From Glandiceps talaboti (Eukaryota > Hemichordata > Enteropneusta > Spengelidae), in NCBI RefSeq assembly GCF_964340395.1, contig NC_135565.1, positions 92,501-156,500 on the forward strand: a stretch of 64,000 bases of DNA. Reading direction: 5' to 3'. Positions 36,075-50,473 of the stretch are shown here, in pieces. The notes beneath the pieces are model-generated. The model ran no database searches and was not told where the DNA came from. It saw only the letters and a program-made list of their open reading frames with translations. Both the position numbers and the translations under genes were made by a program. Each line of letters opens with the position of its first letter. Position 1 is the stretch's first letter.

Positions 36075-39000
36075 ATGCACTAGACACACATTCTCATACA
36101 CACTGTATGTACTTGACACACATTCTCACACACAAGTATGTACTAAATATACATTCTCACACTGTATGTACTAGATATACATTCTCACACACACTGTATG
36201 TACTAGACACACATTCTCACACACTGTATGTACTAGATATACATTCTCACACTGTATGTACTAGACATACATTCTCACACACACTGTATGTACTTGACAC
36301 ACATTCTCACAAACATGCTGTATGTACTAGATATACATTCTCACACACACTGTATGTACTAGACACACATTCTCACACACTGTATGTACTAGATATACAT
36401 TCTCACACTGTATGTACTAGATATACATTCTCACACACTGTATGTAGTAGATATACATTCTCATACACTGTATGTACTTGACACACATTCTCATACACTG
36501 TATGTACTAGACACACATTCTCACACACACTGTATGTACTTGACACACATTCTAACACTCTGTATGTAGTAGATATACATTCACACACACTGTATGTACT
36601 TGACACACATTCTTACACACTGTATGTAGTAGATATACATTCTCACACACTGTGTACTTGACACACATTCTCACACACACTGTATGTACTAGACACATTC
36701 TCACACACTGCATGTACTTGCCACACATTCTCACACACTGTATGTACTTGACACACATTCTCACACACTGTATGTACTTGACACACATTCTCACACACTG
36801 TATGTACTTGACACACATTCTCACACACTGTATGTACTTGACACACATTCTCACAAACATACTGTATATACTAGACACACATTCTCACACACTGTATGTA
36901 CTTGACACACATTCTCACACACTGTATGTACTTGACACACATTCTCACACACTGTATGTACTTGACACACATTCTAACAAACATACTGTATGTACTAGAC
37001 ACACATTCTCACACACTGTATGTACGTGACACACATTCTCACACACTGTATGTACTTGACACACATTCTCACAAACATACTGTATGTACTAGACACACAT
37101 TCTCACACACTGTATGTACTTGACACACATTCTCATACATACACTGTATGTACTAGACACACATTCTCACACTGTATGTACCAGATATACATTCTCACAC
37201 TGTATGTACTAGATATACATTCTCACACTGTATGTACTAGACACACATTCTCACACACTGTATGTACTAGATATACATTCTCACATTGTATGTACTTGAC
37301 ACACATTCTCACAAACATACTATATGTACTAGACACACATTCTCACTTACTGTATGTACTTGACACACATTCTCATACATACACTGTATGTACTAGACAC
37401 ACATTCTCACACTGTATGTACTAGATATACATTCTCACACTGTATGTATTAGATATACATTCTCACACTGTATGTACTAGACACACATTCTCACACACTG
37501 TATGTACTAGATATACATTCTCACATTGTATGTACTTGACACACATTCTCATACTGTATGTACTAGATATACATTCTCATACTGTATGTACTAGATATAC
37601 ATTCTCACACTGTATGTACTAGACACACATTCTCACACACTGTATGTACTAGACACACATTCTCACACACTGTATGTACTAGACACACATTCTCACATTG
37701 TATGTACTAGATATACATTCTCACACACTGTATGTACTAGACACATTCTCACACACTGTATGTACTAGACACACATTCTCACACACTGTATGTACTAGAT
37801 ATACATTCTCACACACTGTATGTACTTGACACACATTCTCACACACTGTATGTACTAGACACACATTCTCACATTGTATGTGCTTGACACAAATTCTCAC
37901 ACACTGTATGTACTAGATATACATTCTCACACTGTATATATGTACTAGACACACATTCTCACACTGTATGTACTAGACACATTCTCACACTGTATGTACT
38001 TGACACACATTCTCACATTGTATGTACTAGACACACATTCTCACACACACACTGTATGTACTTGACACACATTCTCACACACTATATGTACTACACATTC
38101 TCACACTGTATGTACTAGATATACATTCTCACACTGTATGTACTAGACACACATTCTCACACTGTATGTACTAGATATACATTCTCACACTGTATGTACT
38201 AGACACACATTCTCACACTGTATGTACTAGATATACATTCTCATACTGTATGTACTAGACACACATTCTCACATTGTATGTACTAGACACACATTCTCAC
38301 AAACACACTGTATGTACTAGATATACATTCTCACACACTGTATGTACTAGACACACATTCTCACAAACACACTGTATGTACTAGATATACATTCTCACAA
38401 ACACACTGTATGTACTAGATATACATTCTCACACACTGTACGTACTTGACACACATTCTCACATTGTATGTACTAGACACACATTCTCACACACACTGTA
38501 TGTACTGGACACACATTCTCACACACTGTATGTACTTGACACACATTCTCACACACTGTATGTACTTGACACACATTCTCACACACACACACACTGTATG
38601 CACTAGACACACATTCTCATACACAAGTATGTACTAGATATACATTCTCACACTGTATGTACTTGATATACATTCTCACACTGTATGTACTAGACATACA
38701 TTCTCACACACATTGTATGTACTTGACACACATTCTCACACACAAGTATGTACTAAATATACATTCTCACACTGTATGTACTAGATATACATTCTCACAC
38801 TGTATGTACTAGATATACATTCTCACACACTGTATGTACTTGACACACATTCTCACAAACATACTGTATGTACTAGATATACATTCTCATATACTGTATG
38901 TACTTGACACACATTCTCATACACTGTATGTACTAGACACACATTCTCATACACTGTATGTACTAGACACACATTTTCACAAACACACTGTATGTCCTTG

Positions 39001-41645
39001 ACACACATTCTCACACACTGTATGTACTAGACACACATTTTCACAAACACACTGTATGTCCTTGACACACATTCTCACACACACACTGTATGCACTAGAC
39101 ACACATTCTCATACACATTGTATGTACTTGACACACATTCTCACACACAAGTATGTACTAGATATACATTCTCACACTGTATGTACTTGATACACATTCT
39201 TACAAACACACTGTATGTACTAGATATACATTCTTACACACACTGTATGTACTTGACACACATTCTCACAAACATACTGTATGTACTAGATATACATTCT
39301 CATACACATTGTATGTACTTGACACACATTCTCACACACATTTATGTACTAAATATACATTCTCACACTGTATGTACTAGATATACATTCTAACACTGTA
39401 TGTACTAGATATACATTCTCACACACACTGTATGTACTAGACACACATTCTCACACACACTGTATGTACTAGACACACATTCTCACACACTGTATGTAGT
39501 AGATATACATTCTCACTGTATGTACTAGATATACATTCTCACACACACTGTAAGTACTTGACACACATTCTCACAAACATACTGTATGTACTAGATATAC
39601 ATTCTCATATACTGTATGTACTTGACACACATTCTCATACACTGTATGTACTTGACACACATTCTCATACACTGTATGTACTTGACATACATTCTAACAC
39701 ACTGTATGTAGAAGATATACATTCTCACACACTGTATGTACTTGACACACATTCTCATACACTGTACATACTAAACACACATTCTCACACACACTGTATG
39801 TACTTGATACACATTCTAACACACTGTATGTAGTAGATATACATTCTCACACACTGTATGTACTTGACACACATTCTCATATACTGTATGTACTAGACAC
39901 ATTCTCACACACTGTATGTACTTGACACACATTCTCACACACTGTATGTACTAGACACACATTCTCACACACTGTATGTACTTGACGCACATTCTCATAC
40001 ACTGTATGTACTTGACACACATTCTCACAAACATACTGTATGTACTAGACACACAATCTCACACACTGTATGTACTTGACGCACATTCTCAAACACTGTA
40101 TGTACTTGACACACATTCTCACAAACACACTGTATGTACTAGACACACATTCTCACACACTGTATGTACTTGACACACATTCTAACACACTGTATGTACT
40201 AGACACACATTCTCACACTGTATGTACTAGACACACATTCTAACATTGTATGTACTTGACACACATTCTCACACACTGTATGTACTAGATATACATTCTC
40301 ACACACACTGTATGTACTTGACACACATTCTCACAAACATACTGTATGTACTAGATATACATTCTCATACACTTCATGTACTTGACACACATTATCATAC
40401 ACTATGTACTTGACACACATTCTCATACTGTATGTACTAGATATACATTCTCATACACTTCATGTACTTGACACACATTATCATACACTGTATGTACTTG
40501 ACACACATTCTCATACTGTATGTACTAGACACACATTCTCACAAACACACTGTATGTACTTGACACACATTCTCATACACACTGTATGTACTAGACACAC
40601 AATCTCACACACTGTATGTACTAGATATACATTCTCACTGTATGTACTAGATATACATTCTCACACACACTGTATGTACTTGACACACATTCTCACAAAC
40701 ATACTGTATGTACTAGATATACATTCTCATATACTGTATGTACTTGACACACATTCTCATACACTGTATGTACTTGACACACATTCTCATACACTGTATG
40801 TACTTGACACACATTCTAACACACTGTATGTAGTAGATATACATTCTCACACACTATGTACTTGACACACATTCTCACACACTGTATGTACTAGACACAC
40901 ATTCTCACAAACATACTGTATGTACTAGACACACATTCTCACACATTGTATGTACTTGACATACATTCTCACACACTGTATGTACTTGACACACACTCTC
41001 ACAAACATACTGTATGTACTAGACACACATTCTCACAAACACACTGTATGTACTTGACACACATTCTCACACATTGTATGTACTTGACACATATTCTCAC
41101 AACACTGTATGTACTTGACACACACTCTCACAAACATACTGTATGTACTTGACACACATTCTCATACATACATTGTATGTACTAGACACAGATTCTCACA
41201 CTGTATGTACTAGATATACATTCTCACACTGTATGTACTAGACACACATTCTCACACTGTATGTACTAGACACACATTCTCACATTGTATGTAGTAGATA
41301 TACATTCTCATACTGTATGTACTAGACACACATTCTCACACACTGTATGTACTAGATATACATTCTCACACTGTATGTACAAGACACACATTCTCAGACT
41401 GTATGTACTAGACACACATTCTCACATTGTATGTACTTGACACACATTCTCACACACTGTATGTACTAGATATACATTCTCACACTGTATGTACTAGACA
41501 CAAATTCTCACACTGTATGTACTTGACACACATTCTCACATTGTATGTACTAGACACACATTCTCACACACACACTGTATGTACTTGACACACATTCTCA
41601 CACACTATGTACTAGATATACATTCTCATACTGTATGTACTTGAC
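34354..41645. repeat. 30-bp CA-rich satellite
   Basis: About 245 units of 'ctgtatgtactagacacaca' plus 'ttctcacaca', 26-36 bp long. Main variants: tactag/tacttg/tactgg, gacacac/gatatac, and extra CA, ATA or AAACA steps. Because 30 is a multiple of three, long frames stay open on both strands (LYVLDTHSHT forward, VHTVCENVCQ reverse); none has coding evidence. Larger-scale repeats: about 410 bp (35280-35690 with 35690-36100) and about 1.1 kb (39592-39720 with 40712-40840). Confidence 0.98.
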
Positions 41646-44600
41646 ATATACAAGTATTATAAGTATATCAGTTGTATACAAGTATTATAAGTATATCAGT
41701 TGTATACAAGTATTATAAGTATATCAGTTGTATACAAGTATTATAAGTATATCAGTTGTATACAAGTATTATAAGTATATCAGTTGTATACAAGCATTAT
41801 AAGTATATCAGTTGTATACAAGTATTATAAGTATATCAGTTGTATACAAGTATTATAAGTATATCAGTTGTATACAAGCATTATAAGTATATCAGTTGTA
41901 TACAAGTATTATAAGTATATCAGTTGTATACAAGCATTATAAGTATATCAGTTGTATACAAGTATTATAAGTATATCAGTTGTATACAAGCATTATAAGT
42001 ATATCGGTTGTATACAAGTATTATAAGTATATCAGTTGTATACAAGTATTATAAGTATATCAGTTGTATACAAGTATTATAAGTATATCAGTTGTATACA
42101 AGTATTATAAGTATATCAGTTGTATACAAGTATTATAAGTATATCAGTTGTATACAAGTATTATAAGTATATCAGTTGTATACAAGTATTATAAGTATAC
42201 CGGTTGTATACAAGTATTATAAGTATACCGGTTGTATACAAGTATTATAAGTATATCAGTTGTATACAAGTATTATAAGTATATCAGTTGTATACAAGCA
42301 TTATAAGTATATCAGTTGTATACAAGCATTATAAGTATACCGGTTGTATACAAGTATTATAAGTATATCAGTTGTATACAAGCATTATAAGTATATCAGT
42401 TGTATACAAGCATTATAAGTATACCGGTTGTATACAAGTATTATAAGTATATCAGTTGTATACAAGCATTATAAGTATATCAGTTGTATACAAGTATTAT
42501 AAGTATACCGGTTGTATACAAGTAATATAAGTATATCGGTTGTATACAAGTATTATAAGTATATCAGTTGTATACAAGTATTATAAGTATATCAGTTGTA
42601 TACAAGCATTATAAGTATATCAGTTGTATACAAGTATTATAAGTATATCAGTTGTATACAAGTATTATAAGTATATCAGTTGTATACAAGCATTATAAGT
42701 ATACCGGTTGTATACATCAGTTGTATACAAGTATTATAAGTATGTCAGTTGTATACAAGTATTATAAGTATACCGGTTGTATACAAGTATTATAAGTATA
42801 TCAGTTGTATAAAAGCATTATAAGTATATCAGTTGTATACAAGTATTATAAGTATATCAGTTGTATACAAGTATTATAAGTATATCAGTTGTATACAAGC
42901 ATTATAAGTATATCAGTTGTATACAAGCATTATAAGTATATCAGTTGTATACAAGCATTATAAGTATACCGGTTGTATACAAGTATTATAAGTATATCAG
43001 TTGTATACAAGTATTATAAGTATATCAGTTGTATACAAGCATTATAAGTATATCAGTTGTATACAAGCATTATAAGTATATCAGTTGTATACAAGTATTA
43101 TAAGTATGTCAGTTGTATACAAGTATTATAAGTATACCGGTTGTATACAAGTATTATAAGTATATCAGTTGTATAAAAGCATTATAAGTATATCAAAGTA
43201 TACCGGTTGTATACAAGTATTATAAGTATATCAGTTGTATACAAGTATTATAAGTATATCAGTTGTATACAAGTATTATAAGTATATCAGTTGTATACAA
43301 GTATTATAAGTATATCAGTTGTATACAAGTATTATAAGTATACCGGTTGTATACAAGTATTATAAGTATACCGGTTGTATACAAGTATTATAAGTATATC
43401 AGTTGTATACAAGCATTATAAGTATATCAGTTGTATACAAGTATTATAAGTATACCGGTTGTATACAAGTATTATAAGTATATCAGGTGTATACAAGTAT
43501 TATAAGTATATCAGTTGTATACAAGTATTATAAGTATATCAGTTGTATACAAGTATTATAAGTATATCAGTTGTATACAAGCATTATAAGTATACCGGTT
43601 GTATACAAGTATTATAAGTATATCAGTTGTATACAAGCATTATAAGTATATCAGTTGTATACAAGCATTATAAGTATATCAGTTGTATACAAGTATTATA
43701 AGTATACCGGTTGTATACAAGCATTATAAGTATATCAGTTGTATACAAGTATTATAAGTATATCAGTTGTATACAAGCATTATAAGTATATCAGTTGTAT
43801 ACAAGTATTATAAGTATACCGGTTGTATACAAGTATTCTAAGTATATCAGTTGTATACAAGCATTATAAGTATATCAGTTGTATACAAGTATTATAAGTA
43901 TATCAGTTGTATACAAGTATTATAAGTATATCAGTTGTATACAAGCATTATAAGTATATCAGTTGTATACAAGTATTATAAGTATACCGGTTGTATACAA
44001 GTATTATAAGTATATCAGTTGTATACAAGTATTATAAGTATACCGGTTGTATACAAGTATTATAAGTATATCAGTTGTATACAAGTATTATAAGTATATC
44101 AGTTGTATACAAGTATTATAAGTATATCAGTTGTATACAAGCATTATAAGTATATCAGTTGTATACAAGTATTATAAGTATATCAGTTGTATACAAGTAT
44201 TATAAGTATATCAGTTGTATACAAGTATTATAAGTATATCAGTTGTATACAAGCATTATAAGTATATCAGTTGTATACAAGTATTATAAGTATACCGGTT
44301 GTATACAAGTATTATAAGTATATCAGTTGTATACAAGTATTATAAGTATACCGGTTGTATACGAGTATTATAAGTATACCGGTTGTATACAAGTATTATA
44401 AGTATACCGGTTGTATACAAGTATTATAAGTATACCGGTTGTATACAAGTATTATAAGTATATCAGTTGTATACAAGTATTATAAGTATACCGATTGTAT
44501 ACAAGTATTATAAGTATATCAGTTGTATACAAGTATTATAAGTATACCGGTTGTATACAAGTATTATAAGTATACTGGTTGTATACAAGTATTATAAGTA

Positions 44601-44850
44601 TACCGGTTGTATACAAGTATTATAAGTATGTCAGTTGTATACAAGTATTATAAGTATATCAGTTGTATACAAGTATTATAAGTATGTCAGTTGTATACAA
44701 GTATTATAAGTATATCAGTTGTATACAAGTATTATAAGTATATCAGTTGTATACAAGTATTATAAGTATATCAGTTGTATACAAGTATTATAAGTATATC
44801 AGTTGTATACAAGTATTATAAGTATATCAGTTGTATACAAGTACTATAAG
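41646..44850. repeat. 28-bp satellite
   Basis: About 114 units of 28 bp: 'agtatatcagttgtatacaa' plus 'gtattata'. Each holds the perfect palindrome TTGTATACAA. Variants are tatcag/taccgg and gtatt/gcatt. The rare marker 'gtataaaagc' recurs 364 bp apart (42811, 43175), which is 13 units. Starts within a few bases of the last CA-satellite unit and stops about 70 bp before exon 6. Confidence 0.98.
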
Positions 44851-44919
44851 TTGATGAGAAATGGGTAAATGTTGAGGCTACTGTGATATCTGAATGCAAT
44901 GTTGTTATGATTAAATTAG

Positions 44920-45094
44920 GTTTGGTCGTTACTGTATGGAGATTGAAAGAGCATGTCGTCTTGTTGTTGATACTGGCATACATGCCTTCGGATGGAAACT
45001 TGAGGACACTGTCAGGTATATGAAAGAAAATACACCAATATCTGATGACACAGCTCATCGTTATATCGAACGATTTGCAAGGGTACCCGGGCAG
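44920..45094 (+). CDS. DUF885-family protein, exon 6
   Basis: Encodes 58 residues: FGRYCMEIERACRLVVDTGI, HAFGWKLEDTVRYMKENTPI and a segment ending ERFARVPGQ. This is the best-conserved C-terminal stretch of the family ('FGRL..E.WRACRLVVDTG.HA.GW....A..Y...NT'). The acceptor is 'tgattaaattag'; the donor is CAG|gtaaat. Phase 2 in, 0 out. No stop or frameshift. Confidence 0.97.
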
Positions 45095-45104
45095 GTAAAT
45101 ATAT

Positions 45105-45722
45105 GTCTGGCTGTCTATCTATCTGTCTGTAGGTGTCTGTACATCTGGCTGTCTGACACTCGGTCTGTTTGTGTTTCTAGTATTTATGTACACATTGAAT
45201 TAGTGTGTATAATGTGTGTGTGTGTCTGTGTTTGTGTGTATGTCTGTCTCTGTCTGTCTGTGTCTGTGTGAGAGTGTGTGTGTCTTTGTGTGTATGTGTG
45301 TATAATGTGTGTCTGTCTGTGTCTGTCTGTCTGTCTGAGTCTGTCTGTGTGTCTGTGAGAGTGTGTGTGTATGTGTGTGTCTGTCTGTCTGTCTCTGTGT
45401 ATAATGTGTCTGTCTGTCTGTGTGTGTGTCTGTCTGTGTCTGTGTCTATGTGTCTATAATGTGTGTGTGTGTCTGTCTGTCTGTCTGTGTGTGTGTCTGT
45501 CTGTCGGTCTGTGTGTGTATAATGTGTGTGTGTCTGTCTGTCTGTCTGTCTGTGTGTCTGTCTGTCTGTGAGTGTGTGTGTCTATGTGTGTATGTGTATA
45601 ATGTGTGCCTGTCTGTCTGTCTGTCTGTGTGTCTGTCTGTCTGTCTGTCTGTGTCTCTGTGTTTGTCTGTCTGTATGTGTGTGTGTCTGTCTGTCTGTGT
45701 GTCTCTGTGTGTGTGTGTATTC
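45105..45722. repeat. (TGTC)n / (TG)n compound microsatellite
   Basis: Fills almost the whole 657-bp intron between exons 6 and 7. Short TG and TGTC tracts are broken by 'tgtataatgtgtg' about every 60-130 bp. Open frames across it are low-complexity artefacts. Confidence 0.95.
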
Positions 45723-45751
45723 ATTTAACATGACTTTTAATATTTCTACAG

Positions 45752-45818
45752 GCCTGCTCATACACTATAGGTAGAATAAAGATTACAGAACTACGTCAGA
45801 AGGCTGAAGATGAACTTG
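45752..45818 (+). CDS. DUF885-family protein, exon 7
   Basis: Encodes ACSYTIGRIKITELRQKAED and EL plus one base. Together with exon 6's PGQ it matches the family motif 'PGQAL.Y..G...I..LR..AE..LG'. The acceptor is 'atatttctacag'; the donor is CTTG|gtaatg, phase 1. Confidence 0.95.
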
Positions 45819-45845
45819 GTAATGTATAAATATTGCTATTGTTTA

Positions 45846-46030
45846 ATTAGGGGGACTTATAGATTGGGCTCCATCCATCCGTCCATGTGTCCGTCAGTGC
45901 ATGCGTCCAGAGCCATATCTTGGAAATTCATTTACCAATTTCTTTCAAACTTAGTAAATGGATAATGAACTTACATATGCACGTCAATTTGTTTTGGGAT
46001 ATGATGCAATTTAGCCACCTTAGAGCCATT
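45846..46030 (+). mobile_element. Diverged family D 5' fragment
   Basis: Resembles the start of D copies: 'gggggacttatagattgggc' then a 'ccatccgtccatg' tract, 'cttggaaattc' and 'tttctttcaaactta'. The first hairpin arm is lost. Confidence 0.6.
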
Positions 46031-46851
46031 TTTGGGGGTCAAAAATGTAATTTTTGGTAAAAAAAAACGTAAACTACAAAATTACTGGGCAGATTGGCCT
46101 GAAATTTGGTGGGAATGTTCTTAAAAGTGTCATTCTGCAGATTTTCTATAAAACATTTTGGCCCTACCAACAATAACCACGCCCATAGCAACAACCAAAT
46201 GGCAGTGTTTTGGTTAAATAACCTCATCAGGGAGGCAAATAAGTAAACATTCAAAATGTCTATGCAAATATCCCTAGCAACTATGACCATGCCCATAGCA
46301 ACAGCCAAATGAAAATTAGAGCCACTTTTGGGTCAAAAATGTGATTATTGGTCAAAAAACTTAAACTCCAAAACTACTGGGCAGATTGACCTGAAATTTG
46401 GTGGGAATGTTCTTAGAAGTGTTATTCTGCAGATTTTCTGTAAAATGTTTTGGCCCTAGGAACAATGACCACGCCCATAGCAACAACCAAATGGCAGTGT
46501 GTTTTGGTCAAATAACAACATCATCAGGTAGGCAAGTGAGCAAACATTCCAAAAAATGTATGCAAATATCCCTAGCAACCATGACCACGCCCATAGCAAC
46601 GGTCAAATGGTGGTGTATTTTACAAAGATAACAGTTTTAGACAGTGAACATTTTAAAAATGTATGCAAATGAACCTAGCAACAAGACCACACCCATACCA
46701 ACAGCCAAATAATCATGCATATTGCAAAGATAACAAAATCCATTAATAGACAATTGAATAAACATTCAAAAAATGTATGTAAATGTGCCTACAAACAAGA
46801 CCACTCATATTAGAAAGATAACAGGGATTAATAGACAAATAAATATTCAAA
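46031..46851 (+). mobile_element. Family A element, left portion (interrupted by C2)
   Basis: Two core units ('aattactgggcagattggcc', 'aactactgggcagattgacc') and the about 113-bp 'agcaacaagaccac' units. It is cut within 'attcaaaa' by element C2; the A unit continues 'aaaatgtatg' at 49205. Confidence 0.75.
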
Positions 46852-49204
46852 ACAAGCGACCTATCGGTCAGAATAGCTCCGCTGGTTTTTTTTAAATTTA
46901 ATTTTTTATTTTGGTGACATGTAGAAGTAGTTCAGGTCTTCAGCTCTTCACTATGCAGTTTTGTTTTAGCGATGCAATAAAGTGGTTAGTGGTTTCATAT
47001 GATGTCTCACTATAAAACACATTTTACACAGAAGTTGGTAATGTATTGTACTTTTATACCATAGTCACCATAAATAATATAAATAATTCCAGTGTCTTAC
47101 AGCTGTAACCCTGGAAAATTTTAATGATGAATGAAATAAACTAGGGATCTAAAATAATTTTGAGGCAATTTGAATTTCAATTTTCTAACAAATTTACAAA
47201 GTCAACAACATTCAACTTGTACTAGTTGTGGTAGATATATATAGGGAAGAAATGTATTAATCGCCATCTTAGTTTCCGTACGGCGACAATCTCAAGTACC
47301 CGGAAGAGAGTCATTCTCAGCCATACGTTACAGTGGTAACACTCGTTCATGTTCGGTTACCTTTCACAAAGAAAACACAACGAAATGGTTGAAATGATCT
47401 TTTTTTTATTTCTTTTCATCACAACAACAAAATCTGCGTGATCAAAAGTGTTGTAAACTAAACCAGAAAGAATTATCGGACTGGCTAAACTTCCCGATGA
47501 ACTGGAAGGTCCTACTACCTTCCAAGTAAGCCTCGATAGTACTATAGTACGTGAGAAAATCGTCTCAAACTAGCGATACAACTTTCAAAATATAACTTGA
47601 CATGTCTTCATTTGTTAGAGTTATACAATTCATCAAGACGGGTTTTCACTCGAAAACAACAATTCTGTGAATAATGACACTCTGAACGCAGCGATTTCTC
47701 GGACGATGTTACCACTGTAACGTATGGCTGACAACGACTTGCTTCCGGGTTAGTCCCTCGTGCATACGGGTGGATTGTCGGCGATTAATACATACATGTA
47801 CATCGTCTGATATTTTAATTCACAGTGTTTCTTGTGACCAGCGCCTGTCAGCAGACTCTGCCATTTTTTTCATCATTCCATTGTATTTAAACCTTGTACT
47901 TGACATTTCGCAATATTTATAATTCTCAACAAAATACCTCAACATGCCTCACTTCGCTCGTACTCAAAGCAGCCCCGCGCGTAGTCCTGCTTGCATACGG
48001 AGGAATTCGGGACTCGATTCTGACAATTGTCCCTCCCCCTCCGGTGTTTAGAGTCAAGTCAGTAATATAGACTCGTGCACCCGAGGACTACCCCGCGCGG
48101 TATGATCACTGACACTGATGACATTAAGAGAGAACCTTTTCGGATTTACATGTAAAACGGGGAAAGATACGCAAAACATAATGCAAAGTCTGAAGCCAAA
48201 TTAAAGTTGTAATTATTTTAATTATTTTTACTTGCCAAATATTGGAAAGGCAAGACACGTTCATGTCGTTTAACTTTATATGTGAACTGTCGGCCATATT
48301 TAAACTTCAACCGCATGCCTGGCATGCCCTTCCTTACGCAAGTTGTCTGAATTCTGGTTCACTGTCATTCCAAATTGCACGACAATATAGAATTAACCAC
48401 AAGTTACATGTTATCTGAAAACATCACACTTTTATAGTGGGTCTGAAGTGTGATTTTAGTGAGTACCAAGAACGTCCTGTGTTGATACTCAAGATACTTG
48501 CTGTGGAAAATCGCTCGGTCGAATGAGGTCACCTTCAGCTTCTGGTCGAATCAGGATAGAGTATGCAAATGAGGATGTTGCGGACTGGCTGATTATGTAG
48601 AAGGGTGCAGAATTGGATTTGAAGTTTACAACCCTGTTTCGAACAAACGCTTGTCATTTGGGCGCCCAATGCGTAGAATTATGACTATAGCACATATTAC
48701 ATTGCTTGTTTGACGTCAATAGTGTCTTTTGAAAAGTGGCAGTTTACTTAAAGTCTCGTCGACTGAATTCCAATATGGCGTCGGTCATTATGCTCATTAA
48801 CATATTCATTTTTTTTTCAAATTACAAAAAAAAAATCATAAAAAATAAAAATGAGGATGTGCTGACTTGAAATTAACAAATCTGAGTAAGCTACCCCCTG
48901 CGCATCAACACGCCAGATATCAAAGCAATCTAATAAGAGGTTTTCAAGGAGTTGAATGACATTTTATGAAAAAAAATCATAAAAAATTGAAAATGGCACA
49001 GATCAACTTGGCATGAACAAATCTGAATAGCCTCCCCCCAGGGAACATGCACACCAAATATCGAAGAATGCCGACTGTCACTTTCGGAATAGATAGTAAA
49101 AATATAAAAGTTTGACGGACACCTATGATTCACTCTACTCTCTATACCTCAATACCCACCTATACCTAAAGCTACGCTTTCAGCTTTCGCTGACAGCGGA
49201 GCTA
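46852..49204 (-). mobile_element. Family C element, copy 2 (reverse)
   Basis: Reverse complement of 4719-7203, clearly similar over its whole length but about 130 bp shorter. The main loss matches about 6866-6990 of copy 1. Here the subterminal pair is perfect (TAGCTCCGCTG / CAGCGGAGCTA). It sits inside a family A unit, with only A/T-run ambiguity at the joints and no clear duplication. Confidence 0.85.
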
Positions 49205-49275
49205 AAAATGTATGTAAATATTCAATGAATTATACAGTTGTCCTACAATGCCATTGGTGCTATATTTCACATAAT
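49205..49275 (+). mobile_element. Family A 3' end after C2
   Basis: Resumes at 'aaaatgtatgtaaatattc', then the diverged 3' signature 'cagttgtcctacaatgcc' and 'attggtgctatattt'. Confidence 0.65.
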
Positions 49276-49315
49276 CTTATACATCACACTACCATGGTGG
49301 ACTGGTGGCAATCCC

Positions 49316-49430
49316 CTCAAACATCCATTTGTGGGGGCTGAGTCATCTCCGAGGACTGCTTCCTAAGTATAAAGTTATATCAAAAGAAACCTCCATTTGT
49401 GGGGGCTGAGTCATCTCCGAGGACTGCTTG
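49316..49430. repeat. 67-bp minisatellite, left fragment
   Basis: Nearly two units containing 'ccatttgtgggggctgagtc' and 'atctccgaggactgcttg'. The array continues at 50474 after element D3. Confidence 0.9.
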
Positions 49431-50473
49431 TTAGTCCCCGCGGACGAAGTCCGGAACGGGGACTTATGGATTGGGTTCCGTCTGTCCGTGCGTCCGTCCG
49501 TCCGTCCGCAGCCGTTTCTTGGAGATGCCTGGACCGATTTTTTTCAAACTTGGTACAGGGGCAACATACTATGGCATACATATGCATGTCAATTTGTTTT
49601 ATGATACGATCCAATATGGCCGCCTAGCAACCATTTTGTTTGCGAATTTTCCCTGTCTAAAGCCATAACTCAGACATGCTTTAACAGATCTCATTCAAAG
49701 TTGGTATTAGGACAGTGTTCTATGACATACATGTGCATATTCATTGTTGTCATGATACGATCAAATATGGCCGCCTAGCAGCCATTTTGTTTGTGAATTT
49801 TCATGTCCAAAGCCAAAACTCAGACATGCTTGAACAGATCTCATTCAAAGTTGGTCTTAGGACAGTGTTCTATGACATACATGTGCATATCCATTTTCAT
49901 TGTGATACGATCCAATATGGCTGCCTGGTAGCCATTTTGTTTGCGAATTTTCATGTCCAAAGCCATAACTCAGACATGCTTGAACAGATCTCATTCAAAG
50001 TTGGTATTAGGACAGTGTTCTATGACATACATATGCATATCCATTTTCGTCGTGATACGATCCAATATGGCTGCCTGGCAGCCATTTTGTTTGTGAATTT
50101 TCCATGTCCAAAGCCATTACTAAGACATACTTGAACAGATCTCATTCAAAGTTGGTATTAGGACAGCGTTCTATGACATACATGTGCATATCCATTTTCG
50201 TCGTGATACGATCCAATATGGCTGCCTGGCAGCCATTTTGTTTGTGAATTTTCCATGTCCAAAGCCATAACTCAGACTCCATTTTCATCGTGATATGATC
50301 CCCCATACCCAACCAATCCTTTATTGTTGGAGGCATATTCCATGTCCAACAAACACACACAACATATCTAAGTCTGTTTGTTTTAGGTTCACAAATGTTG
50401 TTGCGTGATCAGAGTAGTGATAATTCCTTAAAACCCAATTATAGCGGGGACTATGTCATTCTCAATGATTTGT
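49431..50473 (+). mobile_element. Family D element, copy 3 (most complete, Helentron-like)
   Basis: 5' TTAGTCCCCG with a nested foldback: GTCCCCG/CGGGGAC enclosing GGAC-GAA-GTCC (49434-49463). Then about four 150-155-bp modules. The 3' end has CGGGGACTA (50445-50453), a perfect hairpin TCATT-CTC-AATGA (50456-50468) and TTTGTT. It splits a 67-bp minisatellite at 'gcttg|ttaag'. No coding capacity. Confidence 0.78.

Noticed and set aside
28607-44850. CRISPR-like array of repeats and spacers
   Set aside because: The units are contiguous tandem repeats without unique spacers, in an animal genome, and no cas-like gene is present.
44936-45271. Extending exon 6 as a single 111-codon gene
   Set aside because: The frame runs past the clear donor CAG|gtaaat at 45095 into microsatellite DNA, and family similarity stops at PGQ and resumes at exon 7.
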